The notes: generated by a model not told the origin, from the letters alone. Shown: positions 17,176 through 27,585, counted from the first letter of the stretch. The stretch is DNA of 64,000 nt from Microlunatus elymi (GCF_007362775.1 NZ_CP041692.1:1426001-1490000); one strand, 5' to 3'. Program-made: numbers and translations.

Positions 17176-18393
17176 CAGTTCATCAAGGAGTTGTACGGGA
17201 CCAAGGCCAGGCTGCTCTGGTCCGGCTATCTGAGGCGCGACCCGGTGGCGCGGCTGCAACTCGAACCGGGCCGGCTCGACCCCTATCCGCTGTACGAGCA
17301 GATCCGCTCCCGGGGCCGCGTGTCCAGGACGCCGTTCGGGCACTTCGTCACAGTTGATCATGAAATCTGCAACGAGGTGCTGCGCTCGCGCGACTTCGGC
17401 GTCGGCGAGGACGCCCGGGACAAGAGCCTGTCCCTGCTGGACCTGAACCCGCCGGACCACACTCGGTTGCGCCGACTGGTCGCACCCGACTTCAGCGTCC
17501 GCACCATCGGCCGCTACACGCCGCGGATCGAGGCCGTGCTGCAGAACTTGATCAAGGACGTACCTCGGGACGATCCGTTCGATCTGGTGTCGGTGGTGGC
17601 CGCGCCGCTGCCGATCGCCGTGATCGCCGACCTGCTCGGCATCCCCGATGCCGACGCCGACGAGTTCGCCCGGCACGGCACCGAGTTCGGCAGTGCGCTC
17701 GGCGGCATCCAGTCCCTGGCGCATGCGCAGCGGCTGGCCGCCACCCGCAAACGCCTGGCAGAGATCTTCGCCGGCATCTTCGAGTTGCGACGCAAGGAAC
17801 CCACCGACGACGTGGTCAGCCGGATCGTCAACTCCGACGGCACCGTACGGCCGGAGGAGATGGTCCCGCTGTGCACGCTGCTGCTGATCGCCGGCTTCGA
17901 GACCACGGTCAACCTGATCGGCAACACGGTGCTGGCCCTGCTGTCGAATCCCGACCAGTGGCGAATGCTGGTCGAACAGCCCGAGCTGGCCGAGCGGGCC
18001 ATCGAAGAAGGCCTGCGGTACGACTCGCCGGTGCAGCGGACCGGCCGGCTCGCGACGGCCGACACCGAGGTCGCCGGGGTGCCGTTCAAACAGGGGGACT
18101 GGATCATGACCGCGATCGGCGGCGCGAACCGCGACCCAGCGGTGTTCACCGACCCGGCCCGATACGACCTGCATCGGGACAACGCCGAAGATCATCTGTC
18201 CTTCTCCGGCGGCGTGCATTACTGCCTGGGCGCGGCCCTGGCTCGGCTCGAGGCCGGCATCGCGCTGCGCACCATCGTCACCGAATTCCCCGAGCTCGCC
18301 CTGGCCGGCCCGCGCGAACGCCGCCCCGGCAGCCTGATCCGCGGCATGCAGCACTTCCCGGTCCGCGCCCCGCGCAGCGCCGTGATGGTGTGA
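17104..18393 (+). CDS. Cytochrome P450
   Basis: 429-residue soluble-type bacterial P450 monooxygenase. The I-helix oxygen-activation motif is LLIAGFETTVN, the K-helix ExxR is in EEGLRYDSP, and the haem-binding loop FSGGVHYCLGAALARLE supplies the Cys ligand. No ferredoxin or reductase gene is adjacent, and the substrate is unknown. The chosen ATG has GGGGAGTGAGG upstream. The first 32 residues are an imperfect 8-residue tandem repeat (MPIEQQEL, MAIKRRKL, MPIKKQEL, then QFIKEL) matched by a 24-bp DNA repeat at 17104-17175; a start at 17152 is also possible. Confidence 0.94.
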   Translation: MPIEQQELMAIKRRKLMPIKKQELQFIKELYGTKARLLWSGYLRRDPVARLQLEPGRLDPYPLYEQIRSRGRVSRTPFGHFVTVDHEICNEVLRSRDFGVGEDARDKSLSLLDLNPPDHTRLRRLVAPDFSVRTIGRYTPRIEAVLQNLIKDVPRDDPFDLVSVVAAPLPIAVIADLLGIPDADADEFARHGTEFGSALGGIQSLAHAQRLAATRKRLAEIFAGIFELRRKEPTDDVVSRIVNSDGTVRPEEMVPLCTLLLIAGFETTVNLIGNTVLALLSNPDQWRMLVEQPELAERAIEEGLRYDSPVQRTGRLATADTEVAGVPFKQGDWIMTAIGGANRDPAVFTDPARYDLHRDNAEDHLSFSGGVHYCLGAALARLEAGIALRTIVTEFPELALAGPRERRPGSLIRGMQHFPVRAPRSAVMV

Positions 18394-18400
18394 TCGCAGC

Positions 18401-18467
18401 GTGGATTGTCCCCGCGAGTCTCGCCGTCAGGCCAGATCGCGGCAGCGGCACCCATCCCGACCGCGAA
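18401..18467 (-). repeat. Dispersed repeat family R3, copy 2
   Basis: On the minus strand: TTCGCGGTCGGGATGGGTGC, then CGCTGCCGCGATCTGGCCTG, then GCGGGGACAATCC. It fills the gap between the P450 stop and the methyltransferase start; reading through it would add a spurious N-terminus to the methyltransferase. Confidence 0.75.
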
Positions 18468-18489
18468 GAGGGCCAGTAACGTCGGCCTG

Positions 18490-19662
18490 GTGCTGCCCGA
18501 ACCACTGACCGCCGAGGCTATGGCCGACGCCGAGGCCGAGGTCGACCCGGCGTCACTTGCGGCGGCCCAGCGGCTGCGCCGCAAGCACAGCCCCGGGGTT
18601 GCGGCTGCCGCGCTCGACCAGGTGGTGCTGCGGCGGCGGGCGATCGCCAAGTTCGGCGACCGGGCGGCGGCGATGTTCTTCACCCGGGACGGTCTGGAGC
18701 AGGCGACCCGGCCGGCGGTGGCCGAATATCACGCCCGTCGGCTCGCCGCGACCGGTGCATCCCGCGTTGTTGATCTTGGTTGCGGGATCGGCACCGACGC
18801 ACTCGCGTTCGCCGCGGCCGGGCTGCGGGTGGTCGCGGTCGAGATCGACGAGCACACGGCCGAGATCGCCCGCGCCAACGTCGCCGTCCATGATCAACTT
18901 CGGGGTACGGTCGAGGTGCTCACCGGCGATGCCGAGCAGCTCGCCCCGGAGTTGATCAAGGACGGCGACGCGGTCTTCCTGGATCCGGCCCGGCGGACCA
19001 GTGCCGGCCGGCTGTGGCGCACCGAGGACTTCCGGCCGTCCTGGACCTTCGTCACCGGTCTGTTGACGTCCGGCCGGCCGGTCGCCGTCAAGCTCGGGCC
19101 CGCCCTTCCACACCGGGAGATTCCGGACGCCGTCGAGGCCGAATGGCTGACCGACCACGGCGAGACCGTCGAGGTCTGCCTCCGTTCCGGGCCGGGCAGT
19201 ACGCCGGATCGGCGCGCGGCGTTGATCATGCCCGACCATCGGATGATTGCGCGCCCGACCTCGACGCCGGTACGAGCACTGGGGCAGTTCCTGTACGAAC
19301 CGGACGGTGCGGTGATCCGTGCCGGCGCGGTCGGCACCCTGGCCGAGGAACTGTCGGCCTGGCTGCTCGATGATCAGATCGCCTACCTCAGCGCGGAGAA
19401 GTTGATCATGACTCCGTACGCCGGCGCGTTCGAGATCATCGAGCAACTTCCGTACGCGGAGAAGGCGCTGCGACGCTGGGTACGTGATCATCACATCGGC
19501 ACGTTGGAGATCAAGAAACGCGGCATCGACATCGACCCGGCGCTGCTGCGCAAACGCCTGAAACCGGCCGGCCCCGAGTCAGCGACCTTGATCATCAGCA
19601 GAACTCCGCGCGGCGCCAGGGTGCTGCACGCCCGCCGGATCGCCGCCGACGATCACGAGTGA
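18490..19662 (+). CDS. Class I SAM-dependent methyltransferase with THUMP-like C-terminal domain
   Basis: 390 residues. The SAM-binding motif VVDLGCGIGTDALAFAAAG and VEIDEHTAEIARAN lie near 95-130; AVFLDPARRTSAGRLW is the acceptor motif typical of this actinobacterial family (the D-P-A-R form). The C-terminal part, with YLSAEKLIMTPYAGAFEI and TLEIKKRGIDIDP, matches THUMP-like domains, so an RNA substrate is likely but not shown. The frame is open back to 18406 through a dispersed repeat, so I place the start at GTG 18490, without a strong ribosome binding site. It converges with sppA; the stop codons abut. Confidence 0.88.
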   Translation: MLPEPLTAEAMADAEAEVDPASLAAAQRLRRKHSPGVAAAALDQVVLRRRAIAKFGDRAAAMFFTRDGLEQATRPAVAEYHARRLAATGASRVVDLGCGIGTDALAFAAAGLRVVAVEIDEHTAEIARANVAVHDQLRGTVEVLTGDAEQLAPELIKDGDAVFLDPARRTSAGRLWRTEDFRPSWTFVTGLLTSGRPVAVKLGPALPHREIPDAVEAEWLTDHGETVEVCLRSGPGSTPDRRAALIMPDHRMIARPTSTPVRALGQFLYEPDGAVIRAGAVGTLAEELSAWLLDDQIAYLSAEKLIMTPYAGAFEIIEQLPYAEKALRRWVRDHHIGTLEIKKRGIDIDPALLRKRLKPAGPESATLIISRTPRGARVLHARRIAADDHE

Positions 19663-21342
19663 TCAGCTGAACCGGAAGCGCCACGGCAGTGAGAGCACCC
19701 CGGCCTGCTGCACACCCAGCGCCGTGGTCAACGTCTCCAGCAGTCCCGGCGGCGGCCCGCTGATCACCGCATCGGCCAGCGACTCGGTCGATTCGGCCGG
19801 CTTGAACCGAGCCAGCATCGGCAACTGCGGGAACTGCTGCACCCGGACATGATCAACATCGGTGCCGACCCGTCGGCAGGCCAACTCGACCGCGGTACGA
19901 AGTCCGCCGAGCTCGTCCACCAGGCCGCGTTCCTTGGCGTCGGCCCCGGTCCACACCCGGCCCCGGGCGACGGCCTCGAGGTCGGCGTAGTCGAGCCCGC
20001 GATCGTCGGCCGCCTTTTGGGTGAAGTCCTCGTAGACGGCGTCCAGCCAACCCTCGACGCGTGCCCACTCGTCGTCGGCGAACCGGCGATCGGAGGAGAA
20101 CATGGTCGCCGAACGGCTGCCGATCGCCTCCCGAGTGACGCCGATCTTGGTCAGGGTTTCCTTGATCACCACCTTGCCGCCGAGCACCCCGATGGAGCCG
20201 GTCAGCGTGCTCGGCAGGGCGACGATCCGGTCCGCGGCCATCGACACGAAGTAGCCGCCGGAGGCCGCGAGTGCGCCCATCGACACGATCACCGGCCGGC
20301 CGGACTTCTTCACCCGCAGCACCGCATCGCGGATCGCGTCCGAGGCGACGTACGAACCGCCCGGGCTGTCGACCCGCAACACCACCGCGCGGACGGAGTC
20401 GTTGTCGGCTGCCGACCGGAGGGCGGCGGCGACAAGATCGGACCCGGCCTGCGGTCGCTGCGTCGGCAGTTGGCCGTGACCGCGGCCGGTGACGATGGCG
20501 CCGTTGACGTTGACCACGGCGATGATCGGACTGCGCCGCCGCTTGGCCATGCTGACCGCCTGCTTGGGCAGCGAACGCGCGTACCGGTGCGCGAACAGCA
20601 GCCGGAGTTGCGGTTCTTCCTGCTCGTCATCGTCACGACCTCCGTACGAGTCGCGTACCGACCGATAGACGTCGTCGCGGTAGCCGAGGTGATCGATCAG
20701 ATTGCGCTGCAGCGCGTCCTCGGCGGCCAACGGAGCGACCGACATCGCCTCGGCGACCTGTTCGGGGGTGAGCAGGCGAGCCTGTGCGGTCGCGTTGATC
20801 ACCTGCTCGGTGATCGAGGCGCACATCCGACCGGTCATCTCCCGATTCGGTTCACTGATCTCGGTCGCGGTGTACATCTCGGCGGCGGTCTTGTACTCCT
20901 GCCGCTGGCCGATCTGCGGCTCGGCGCCGATCTTGTCCAGAACGCCGCGAATGGTGGCGACCTCCAGCCCGATGCCCTGAAGCCCGAGCGTTCCGCTGGG
21001 CTGCATCCAGATCTCGTCGGCCACCGTCGCCAGGTAGTACGGCAGGGTGCCCGGCCCGAGCTCGCCGAAGCTCTCGCTCCAGGCGATCACCTTCTTGCCG
21101 GCGTCGCGGAAGGAACGCAGCGCGATCGCCAGTTCGTCGGCCTCTGCCGCCTTGATCATCGGCGTCAGGTGCATGATCAACGCCACCACCTCGTCGTCGC
21201 CGGCGGCATGCCGTAGGCCGGAGATGATGTGGGAGAGCCGGGGCGTGTTGCGCGCCCGCAGCGCCGTCAACGGATCCTGCGGAGTGGCGTCCTGCAGGCC
21301 GAGGCTGAGGTCGATCTCGAGGACAAGCGGCTTCTTCTCCAT
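19663..21342 (-). CDS. sppA: Signal peptide peptidase SppA, 67 kDa type
   Basis: 559-residue serine protease with two S49 domains in tandem, as in E. coli SppA, which degrades cleaved signal peptides at the membrane. The catalytic Lys is expected in EYKTAAEMYTATEISE (Lys151) and the nucleophile Ser in SMGALAASGGYFVS (about residue 358), the same Lys/Ser split as in the long SppA enzymes. No N-terminal membrane helix is visible, which is unusual against the E. coli form. A TAGGTT box ends 6 bases before the ATG, suggesting a leaderless mRNA. Confidence 0.93.
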   Translation of the reverse strand: MEKKPLVLEIDLSLGLQDATPQDPLTALRARNTPRLSHIISGLRHAAGDDEVVALIMHLTPMIKAAEADELAIALRSFRDAGKKVIAWSESFGELGPGTLPYYLATVADEIWMQPSGTLGLQGIGLEVATIRGVLDKIGAEPQIGQRQEYKTAAEMYTATEISEPNREMTGRMCASITEQVINATAQARLLTPEQVAEAMSVAPLAAEDALQRNLIDHLGYRDDVYRSVRDSYGGRDDDEQEEPQLRLLFAHRYARSLPKQAVSMAKRRRSPIIAVVNVNGAIVTGRGHGQLPTQRPQAGSDLVAAALRSAADNDSVRAVVLRVDSPGGSYVASDAIRDAVLRVKKSGRPVIVSMGALAASGGYFVSMAADRIVALPSTLTGSIGVLGGKVVIKETLTKIGVTREAIGSRSATMFSSDRRFADDEWARVEGWLDAVYEDFTQKAADDRGLDYADLEAVARGRVWTGADAKERGLVDELGGLRTAVELACRRVGTDVDHVRVQQFPQLPMLARFKPAESTESLADAVISGPPPGLLETLTTALGVQQAGVLSLPWRFRFS

Positions 21343-21348
21343 CCCCCG

Positions 21349-21354
21349 AACCTA
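21349..21354 (-). promoter_or_regulatory. -10 box of sppA, leaderless type
   Basis: TAGGTT on the minus strand with 6 bases (CGGGGG) to the ATG. Confidence 0.4.
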
Positions 21355-21407
21355 ACCGGGCACGCAACCGCAGGAACGGCCGGTCCGGCTGCCCCGGCCA
21401 AACCCGC

Positions 21408-21473
21408 TCCCGCGCACTTCCGGTCCTCCCGCGCATGTTGGAGCATGCGCGGCAGCGCCGCAGGTGCGCGGGA
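21408..21473. repeat. Nested inverted repeat between sppA and the AraC gene
   Basis: Outer arms TCCCGCGCACTT (21408-21419) and AGGTGCGCGGGA (21462-21473), one wobble mismatch; inner perfect hairpin CCGCGCATG-TTGGAG-CATGCGCGG (21429-21452). A hairpin with closely similar outer arms lies at 46249-46295. Confidence 0.8.
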
Positions 21474-21495
21474 AGCAGCGAGGAGGGGGAAGGGG

Positions 21496-22386
21496 TCAGC
21501 CGGCGGGGTGTTCGGAGATCAGCGTGCTGAGCCAGCTGGCCGGCGGCAGCCCGATGATCTTGGTGAAGTCGTTGGTCAGATGAGCCTGATCGGCGTAGCC
21601 GAACTCGGCGGCCACGTCGGCCAACGCCGTACGCTCCGAGGTCGCGGATGCGGCCAGCTGGATCAGTCGCTCGGCGGCGGCGTGCAACCGGCCGCGGCGC
21701 AGCACCCAGCCCGGCGTGAGCCCGAGGTAGTCGGCGAACAGCCGCTGCAGCGTGCGCTCACTGACCCCGAGCTGCCCGGTGACGTCGCGAACTCGCCGGA
21801 CGTCGGGATCGCTGGTCAGTGCGGCGACGGCTTCCTGCACCAACGACAGCTCCGCCGACGGCCCGGCCAGCCGAGAACCGAACAAGGCTTCGGTGACGGC
21901 GATCCGTTCCCGGTCGCGACGGCAGCCGCGCAACTGTTCGGCCAGTTCGGCGGCCAGACCCATCACCGCCTCGGCGGGCTGTCCCTGCCCGGACAGAGCG
22001 CCGACCTCGATATCGATCAGCAACCGGGCGACTCCGGGCCGGAGCTTGATGCCGAAGACCCGGTCGTTCCCGGTGAGGGTCCGATTGAAGACGCCGCGGG
22101 CAACGCCGGTGATCACCAGTTCGCCGGACTCCAGGGTCAGGTTGACGGTCGGATGCGGCAGCACCCGGGCGGTCACCGCCCGGCCCGGCGGGATCTGCCA
22201 GGCCGAGGTCCAGAACCGGTCGATGCACCAGCGCAGCTCATCGCTCGGCTGCGTACGCGTGACCTGATACGGCAGCCGATCGGGCAGGCCGAGGATGCCG
22301 CGCGGCGGCGTCGAGTGGCGCGCTGCCTCGTGCCCGTGCGCTCCGGGGGCCGAACTTCGTACCGGATCGGCTGACGAGCTCTTCAC
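21496..22386 (-). CDS. AraC-family transcriptional regulator
   Basis: 296 residues. The N-terminal half (from about residue 35, YQVTRTQPSDELRWCIDRFW) matches the DUF6597-type sensor domain found in actinobacterial AraC proteins. The C-terminal half has the double helix-turn-helix: VRDVTGQLGVSERTLQRLF and LADVAAEFGYADQAHLTNDF. The frame is open to a GTG at 22461, but that codon lies inside the CIRCE operator of groES, so GTG 22386 is preferred; no clear ribosome binding site supports either. Divergent from groES. Target genes unknown. Confidence 0.85.
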   Translation of the reverse strand: MKSSSADPVRSSAPGAHGHEAARHSTPPRGILGLPDRLPYQVTRTQPSDELRWCIDRFWTSAWQIPPGRAVTARVLPHPTVNLTLESGELVITGVARGVFNRTLTGNDRVFGIKLRPGVARLLIDIEVGALSGQGQPAEAVMGLAAELAEQLRGCRRDRERIAVTEALFGSRLAGPSAELSLVQEAVAALTSDPDVRRVRDVTGQLGVSERTLQRLFADYLGLTPGWVLRRGRLHAAAERLIQLAASATSERTALADVAAEFGYADQAHLTNDFTKIIGLPPASWLSTLISEHPAG

Positions 22387-22450
22387 CCGGCCAACTATGA
22401 CGGCCGGCACCGACACCGGTCGACTGCGGTTGGACTGATCCGAGAGGCGT

Positions 22451-22477
22451 CTGGCACTCACGATGAGCGAGTGCTAA
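22451..22477. promoter_or_regulatory. CIRCE operator (HrcA binding site) of groES-groEL
   Basis: CTGGCACTC-9 bases-GAGTGCTAA, matching TTAGCACTC-N9-GAGTGCTAA with two changes in the left arm. HrcA is not in the window. Confidence 0.9.
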
Positions 22478-22484
22478 TCTCGCG

Positions 22485-22509
22485 TTAGCACTCTCCCTGT
22501 GAGTGTGCC
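22485..22509. promoter_or_regulatory. Second, degenerate CIRCE-like site
   Basis: TTAGCACTC-7 bases-GAGTGTGCC. The left arm is perfect; the spacer is 2 short and the right arm has changes. A tandem pair of sites would allow graded HrcA repression. Confidence 0.6.
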
Positions 22510-22600
22510 AGTTGTACCCGGACGGGACGGCACCCGCGACGACGCCCCGGCCACACCAACACGATGAACCGACAACTCACATTGTGAAAGGGGTTTGAAC

Positions 22601-22897
22601 GTGGCAGTCACGATCAAGCCGCTCGAGGATCGCATCCTCGTTGAGCCGCTCGAGGCCGAGCAGACCACCGCTTCGGGCCTGGTCATTCCGGACACCGCCA
22701 AGGAGAAGCCGCAGGAGGGCAAGGTTCTGGCCATCGGCCCGGGCCGCGTCGACGACAGCGGCAAGCGGATCCCCGTCGACGTCGCCGAGAACGACGTGGT
22801 GATCTTCAGCAAGTACGGCGGCACCGAGGTTCGCTACGACAACAAGGACCTGCTGCTGCTGAACGCCCGCGACATCCTCGCTGTCGTCAGCAAGTGA
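22601..22897 (+). CDS. groES: Co-chaperonin GroES
   Basis: 98-residue lid of the GroEL folding chamber. [30 protein letters not shown] is the standard N-terminus with the mobile loop, and [23 protein letters not shown] the roof-proximal strand. GTG 22601 is preceded by GAAAGGGG with 7 bases spacing, which decides against the in-frame TTG at 22595. It is 27 bases from groEL, in one heat-shock operon under the CIRCE sites. Confidence 0.97.
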   Translation: MAVTIKPLEDRILVEPLEAEQTTASGLVIPDTAKEKPQEGKVLAIGPGRVDDSGKRIPVDVAENDVVIFSKYGGTEVRYDNKDLLLLNARDILAVVSK

Positions 22898-22909
22898 ATC
22901 GATAAGTAG

Positions 22910-24508
<1,599 letters not shown>

Positions 24509-24527
24509 TCACTGGTTGATCAACAAC

Positions 24528-24559
24528 GAAGGGCCCTTCCCGTACGGGGAGGGCCCTTC
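24528..24559 (+). terminator. Hairpin terminator of groES-groEL
   Basis: GAAGGGCCCTTCCC-GTAC-GGGGAGGGCCCTTC: 14-bp stem with one wobble pair, 20 bases after the groEL stop. No U-run follows, as is common in high-GC actinobacteria. Confidence 0.75.
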
Positions 24560-24585
24560 GTCGTGCCCGGACGGTGCTCCACGAA

Positions 24586-24657
24586 CACAGCCGCACCCAA
24601 AACCGACCGTCGCGCGCGAAATTACGGGTGCGGCGGTCGTTATCGGGTGCGGCTGTG
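24586..24657. repeat. Palindromic dispersed element (family R1), copy B
   Basis: Perfect 13-bp arms CACAGCCGCACCC (24586-24598) and GGGTGCGGCTGTG (24645-24657), with CCGACCG/CGGTCG inside. A second, partial copy of the right half (GGGTGCGGCGGTCGCTTTCG and GGGTGCGGTTGT) follows to about 24711. Apart from this, the groEL terminator and the hairpin at 24945, the 509 bases between groEL and uxaC hold no recognisable gene. Confidence 0.75.
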
Positions 24658-24944
24658 GGTGAGCCGGGCTGTTTCGGGTGCGGCGGTCGCTTTCGGGTGC
24701 GGTTGTCCGACCGTGCCGCCGTTTTCCAACCACAGTTGGAATTCGACGGGCCGCGTCGCCTCGGGAGCGTACGTTTCCCAACCGGAGATGAGATACGGCC
24801 GGCGGACGTACGCTCGCGCGACGCTCGGTAACCAGGGCCGCGGTCATCGGCCGTCGTCGACTGTTCCTGCAGGCGTTTTGGCGCCGTGGCGACCGTACGG
24901 CGCCAGCCCGCGGGTGTCTGGAGCTCGGATCCAGGGACTCAACC

Positions 24945-25005
24945 AACTTGCGGGACGAAGGTGCAGTTCTCGGCGCGCATTCCTTGCACCTTCGTCACGC
25001 AAGTT
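24945..25005. terminator. Strong inverted repeat between groEL and uxaC
   Basis: 21-bp arms 24945-24965 and 24985-25005 (core ACGAAGGTGCA), one mismatch, 19-base loop. It lies 13 bases beyond the uxaC stop (minus strand), so it could end the LacI-uxaC transcript; its length is also typical of the mobile repeats in this window. Confidence 0.65.
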
Positions 25006-25017
25006 CTGTCCGGATGA

Positions 25018-26475
25018 TCATTTCGCATACGAGTCCAGCCGGAAGGTGCTGATCGGGATCCGCGCGACCAGGTCGGCGGCGATCTCGTGCGCTTCGTCCT
25101 CGCCGAGCTGGTGAGTGGCGACCAGGTTGGCCAGGAATGCGGCGTCCACCCGGCGGGACATGTCGTGCCGGGCCGGGATCGAGCAGTAGGCACGGGTGTC
25201 GTCGATGAAGCCGGACGTCTTGTTGAAGCCGGCGCTGTCGGTCGCGGCTGCGCGGAAGCGGGTGATCGCGGCCGGGGTGTCGATGAACCACCACGGTGCA
25301 CCCACGTACACGCTGGGGTAGAAGCCGGCGAGCGGCGCGATCTGCTGGCTGATGGTCGCCTCGTCGGTGGTGAACAACACGATCCGGAAGGTCGGATTCG
25401 TACCGAAGTCGTTCAGCAGCTTCCGCAGCCCGTTGGTGTAGTCGCACGCGCCCGGCAGGTCATGACCGGTGTCAGGACCGTACTTGGCGAACGAGGCGTC
25501 GTGATGGTTACGCCGTACGCCGGAGTGCAGCTGCATCACCAGCCCGTCCTCGGCCGACATCGCCGCGAACTCATACAGCATGTTCCTTCGGTACGCGGTG
25601 GCGTCGTCCTCGGTCGCGGTGCCGGCCAGCCCGGCCCGATGGATCCGCTCCAGCTCCGCGGACGGTAGCGGCTCGGCGATCGAGTCCAGGATGCCGGTGT
25701 CGGTGGCGGTCGCGCCGCACTCCTTGAAGTACGCCCGGCGGGCCCGCAGCGCGTCGATCAAACCCGCGTACGACTCGGTATCGATGCCCGAGGTCGTGGC
25801 CAACGCGGACAGCGCATCCTTCCAGCCCGGCAGATTCGGGCTCATGTAGCGATCGGCCCGGAAGGTCGGGATCACCGCACCGCCGAAGCTCGAGTCCGCG
25901 GCCAGTGCCCGGTGCGGAGCAAGATCATCTGCCGGGTCGTCGGTGGTCGCCAGCACCGAGATGTTGAACCGGTCGAACAGTTCGCGCGGCCGGAAGTCGG
26001 CCCGGGACAACTGCTCGGACAACTGGTCGTAGATCTGATCGGCGGTCTGTGCACCGGGCGTGACGGTGATGCCGAAGACCTCGTTCAGCTCGCTCTCGAA
26101 CCAGTAGCGAACCACCGTGCCTGCGAAGACATCCCAATGAGCACAGAACAAACGCCAGATCTCCCGCGGATCCGCGTCCGGATTCTTCACCCCGAGTTGA
26201 TCAAGACCGATCCCGTGCGCATGGATCAGCCGGGTGACGTAGTGATCGGGAGTGATCAACAATTCGGCCGGATTGCCGAAGGGTCGGTTCTCCGCGATGA
26301 TCGCGGCATCGACGTGACCGTGCGGCGAGTAGATCGGCGCACCGGCCACGCTCCGGTAGATCGCCCGAGCAAGATCACGAACGCCCGGGTCCGCCGGCAG
26401 CAGTCGATCCGGATGGGGATTCAGCGGCCTCACCTTCGCGGTTGCCTGCGGGCGTTCCGTGGTGGTGTTGGTCAT
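25018..26475 (-). CDS. uxaC: Uronate (glucuronate) isomerase
   Basis: Interconverts D-glucuronate and fructuronate (or galacturonate and tagaturonate), the entry to hexuronate breakdown. The 485-residue protein has the amidohydrolase-like N-terminal metal motif YSPHGHVD, and MQLHSGVRRNHH, the usual UxaC strand with a further metal-side Arg/His. The length is normal. The ATG follows directly on the TAG stop of the LacI gene, so the two form an operon, suggesting the LacI protein responds to a uronate or its derivative. No other uronate genes are in the window. Confidence 0.95.
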   Translation of the reverse strand: MTNTTTERPQATAKVRPLNPHPDRLLPADPGVRDLARAIYRSVAGAPIYSPHGHVDAAIIAENRPFGNPAELLITPDHYVTRLIHAHGIGLDQLGVKNPDADPREIWRLFCAHWDVFAGTVVRYWFESELNEVFGITVTPGAQTADQIYDQLSEQLSRADFRPRELFDRFNISVLATTDDPADDLAPHRALAADSSFGGAVIPTFRADRYMSPNLPGWKDALSALATTSGIDTESYAGLIDALRARRAYFKECGATATDTGILDSIAEPLPSAELERIHRAGLAGTATEDDATAYRRNMLYEFAAMSAEDGLVMQLHSGVRRNHHDASFAKYGPDTGHDLPGACDYTNGLRKLLNDFGTNPTFRIVLFTTDEATISQQIAPLAGFYPSVYVGAPWWFIDTPAAITRFRAAATDSAGFNKTSGFIDDTRAYCSIPARHDMSRRVDAAFLANLVATHQLGEDEAHEIAADLVARIPISTFRLDSYAK

Positions 26476-27585
26476 CTACGCGGGTCCTTCCGTGGATTCT
26501 CGTACGGGTCCGGTCGTCGACCGGATCGTCAGATGCGTGGGCAGCATCACCCGGCGCCGGCCCATCTGGCGGGGCTGCTGGCCGGTCGTCGTGGGGTTCA
26601 GCAGGCCGAGCAGCATGGTGATCGCTGCCCGCCCTGCCTGCTCGATCGGAGCGGTCATCGTGGTCAGCGGCGGATCGCAGAAGTCGGAGCCGAAGATGTC
26701 GTCGCAGCCGACGATGCTGATGTCGCCCGGCACCGCGACCTTACGGTCCGCGAACCGGCGCAGCATGCCGATCGCCAGCAGATCGTTGTACGCGATGCAG
26801 GCGGTCGCACCCGAGTTCAGGACGGCGTCGGCGGCGGCCGGACCGGACACCGTCTTCGGCGAGAACGGGCCGACGCGCAGTGCCTCGACCTCCGGCGAGC
26901 CGGGCCGTCGGCGGGACCGGATGGCCTCGTTCAGCGCCCGCCAGCGCCACCGGTTGGAGAACGAGGTGGGCGGACCGGACACGTAGCAGATCTTGCGATG
27001 CCCCAACGAGACCAGGTGATCCACCGCCTGGGCGATGCCGATCGGGGTCTCCACCAGCACGCTCGGCACCCCGGCGACGTTGCGGTTGATGGTCACCAGC
27101 GGCTGGATCCGGGAGGCGGCGATGACCTGCTCGTCGCTCAGCCGGGACGCCGACAACACCACCCCGTCACAGGTCTTGCGCAGCCGCTCCAGAGAGGCGA
27201 GTTCCTGGTCGCCGGACTCCTCGGTGTCCAGCAACACCTGGGTGTAGCCGGCCGCCTTCAACTGATGCTGGGTGCCGCGGATCAGGTCGAAGTAGAACGG
27301 GTTGGTGATGTCGGGCACCAACACCGCGACGGTCTTCGTCCGGCCGGACGAGAGGGCCCGGGCCTGGCTGCTCGGTACGTAGTTGAGCTCGGCCGCGATC
27401 CGTTGCACCCGTTCCCGGGTGGTCGCATTGACCCGGCCGGGATTGTTCAGCGCGCGCGACACCGTCGACGCCGCGACGCCGGCCTTGGCGGCGACGTCGT
27501 GGATGGTCACCGTACGGTCGGGGTCCGGGACGTCGTGGGAGTCGCCGGCTCCAGCGGCGCCGGCAGGGGTGCCCGTCGAGGTCAC
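26476..27585 (-). CDS. LacI-family transcriptional regulator
   Basis: 369 residues. VTIHDVAAKAGVAASTVSRALNNPGRV is the LacI helix-turn-helix, followed by the hinge helix SSQARALSSGRT and a periplasmic-binding-protein sensor domain (VAVLVPDITNPFY, ISIVGCDDIFGSDFCDPPLTT). The GTG at 27585 gives a 25-residue disordered lead-in; GTG 27510, right at the HTH, would give 344 residues and is equally possible. Operon with uxaC. A LacI-type operator lies just upstream (27615-27630), so autoregulation is likely. Confidence 0.94.
   Translation of the reverse strand: MTSTGTPAGAAGAGDSHDVPDPDRTVTIHDVAAKAGVAASTVSRALNNPGRVNATTRERVQRIAAELNYVPSSQARALSSGRTKTVAVLVPDITNPFYFDLIRGTQHQLKAAGYTQVLLDTEESGDQELASLERLRKTCDGVVLSASRLSDEQVIAASRIQPLVTINRNVAGVPSVLVETPIGIAQAVDHLVSLGHRKICYVSGPPTSFSNRWRWRALNEAIRSRRRPGSPEVEALRVGPFSPKTVSGPAAADAVLNSGATACIAYNDLLAIGMLRRFADRKVAVPGDISIVGCDDIFGSDFCDPPLTTMTAPIEQAGRAAITMLLGLLNPTTTGQQPRQMGRRRVMLPTHLTIRSTTGPVRESTEGPA

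Noticed and set aside
19663-21342. sppA as a pseudogene because the N-terminal membrane helix is missing
   Set aside because: The catalytic Lys and Ser regions and both S49 domains are intact and the length is normal for the long form.
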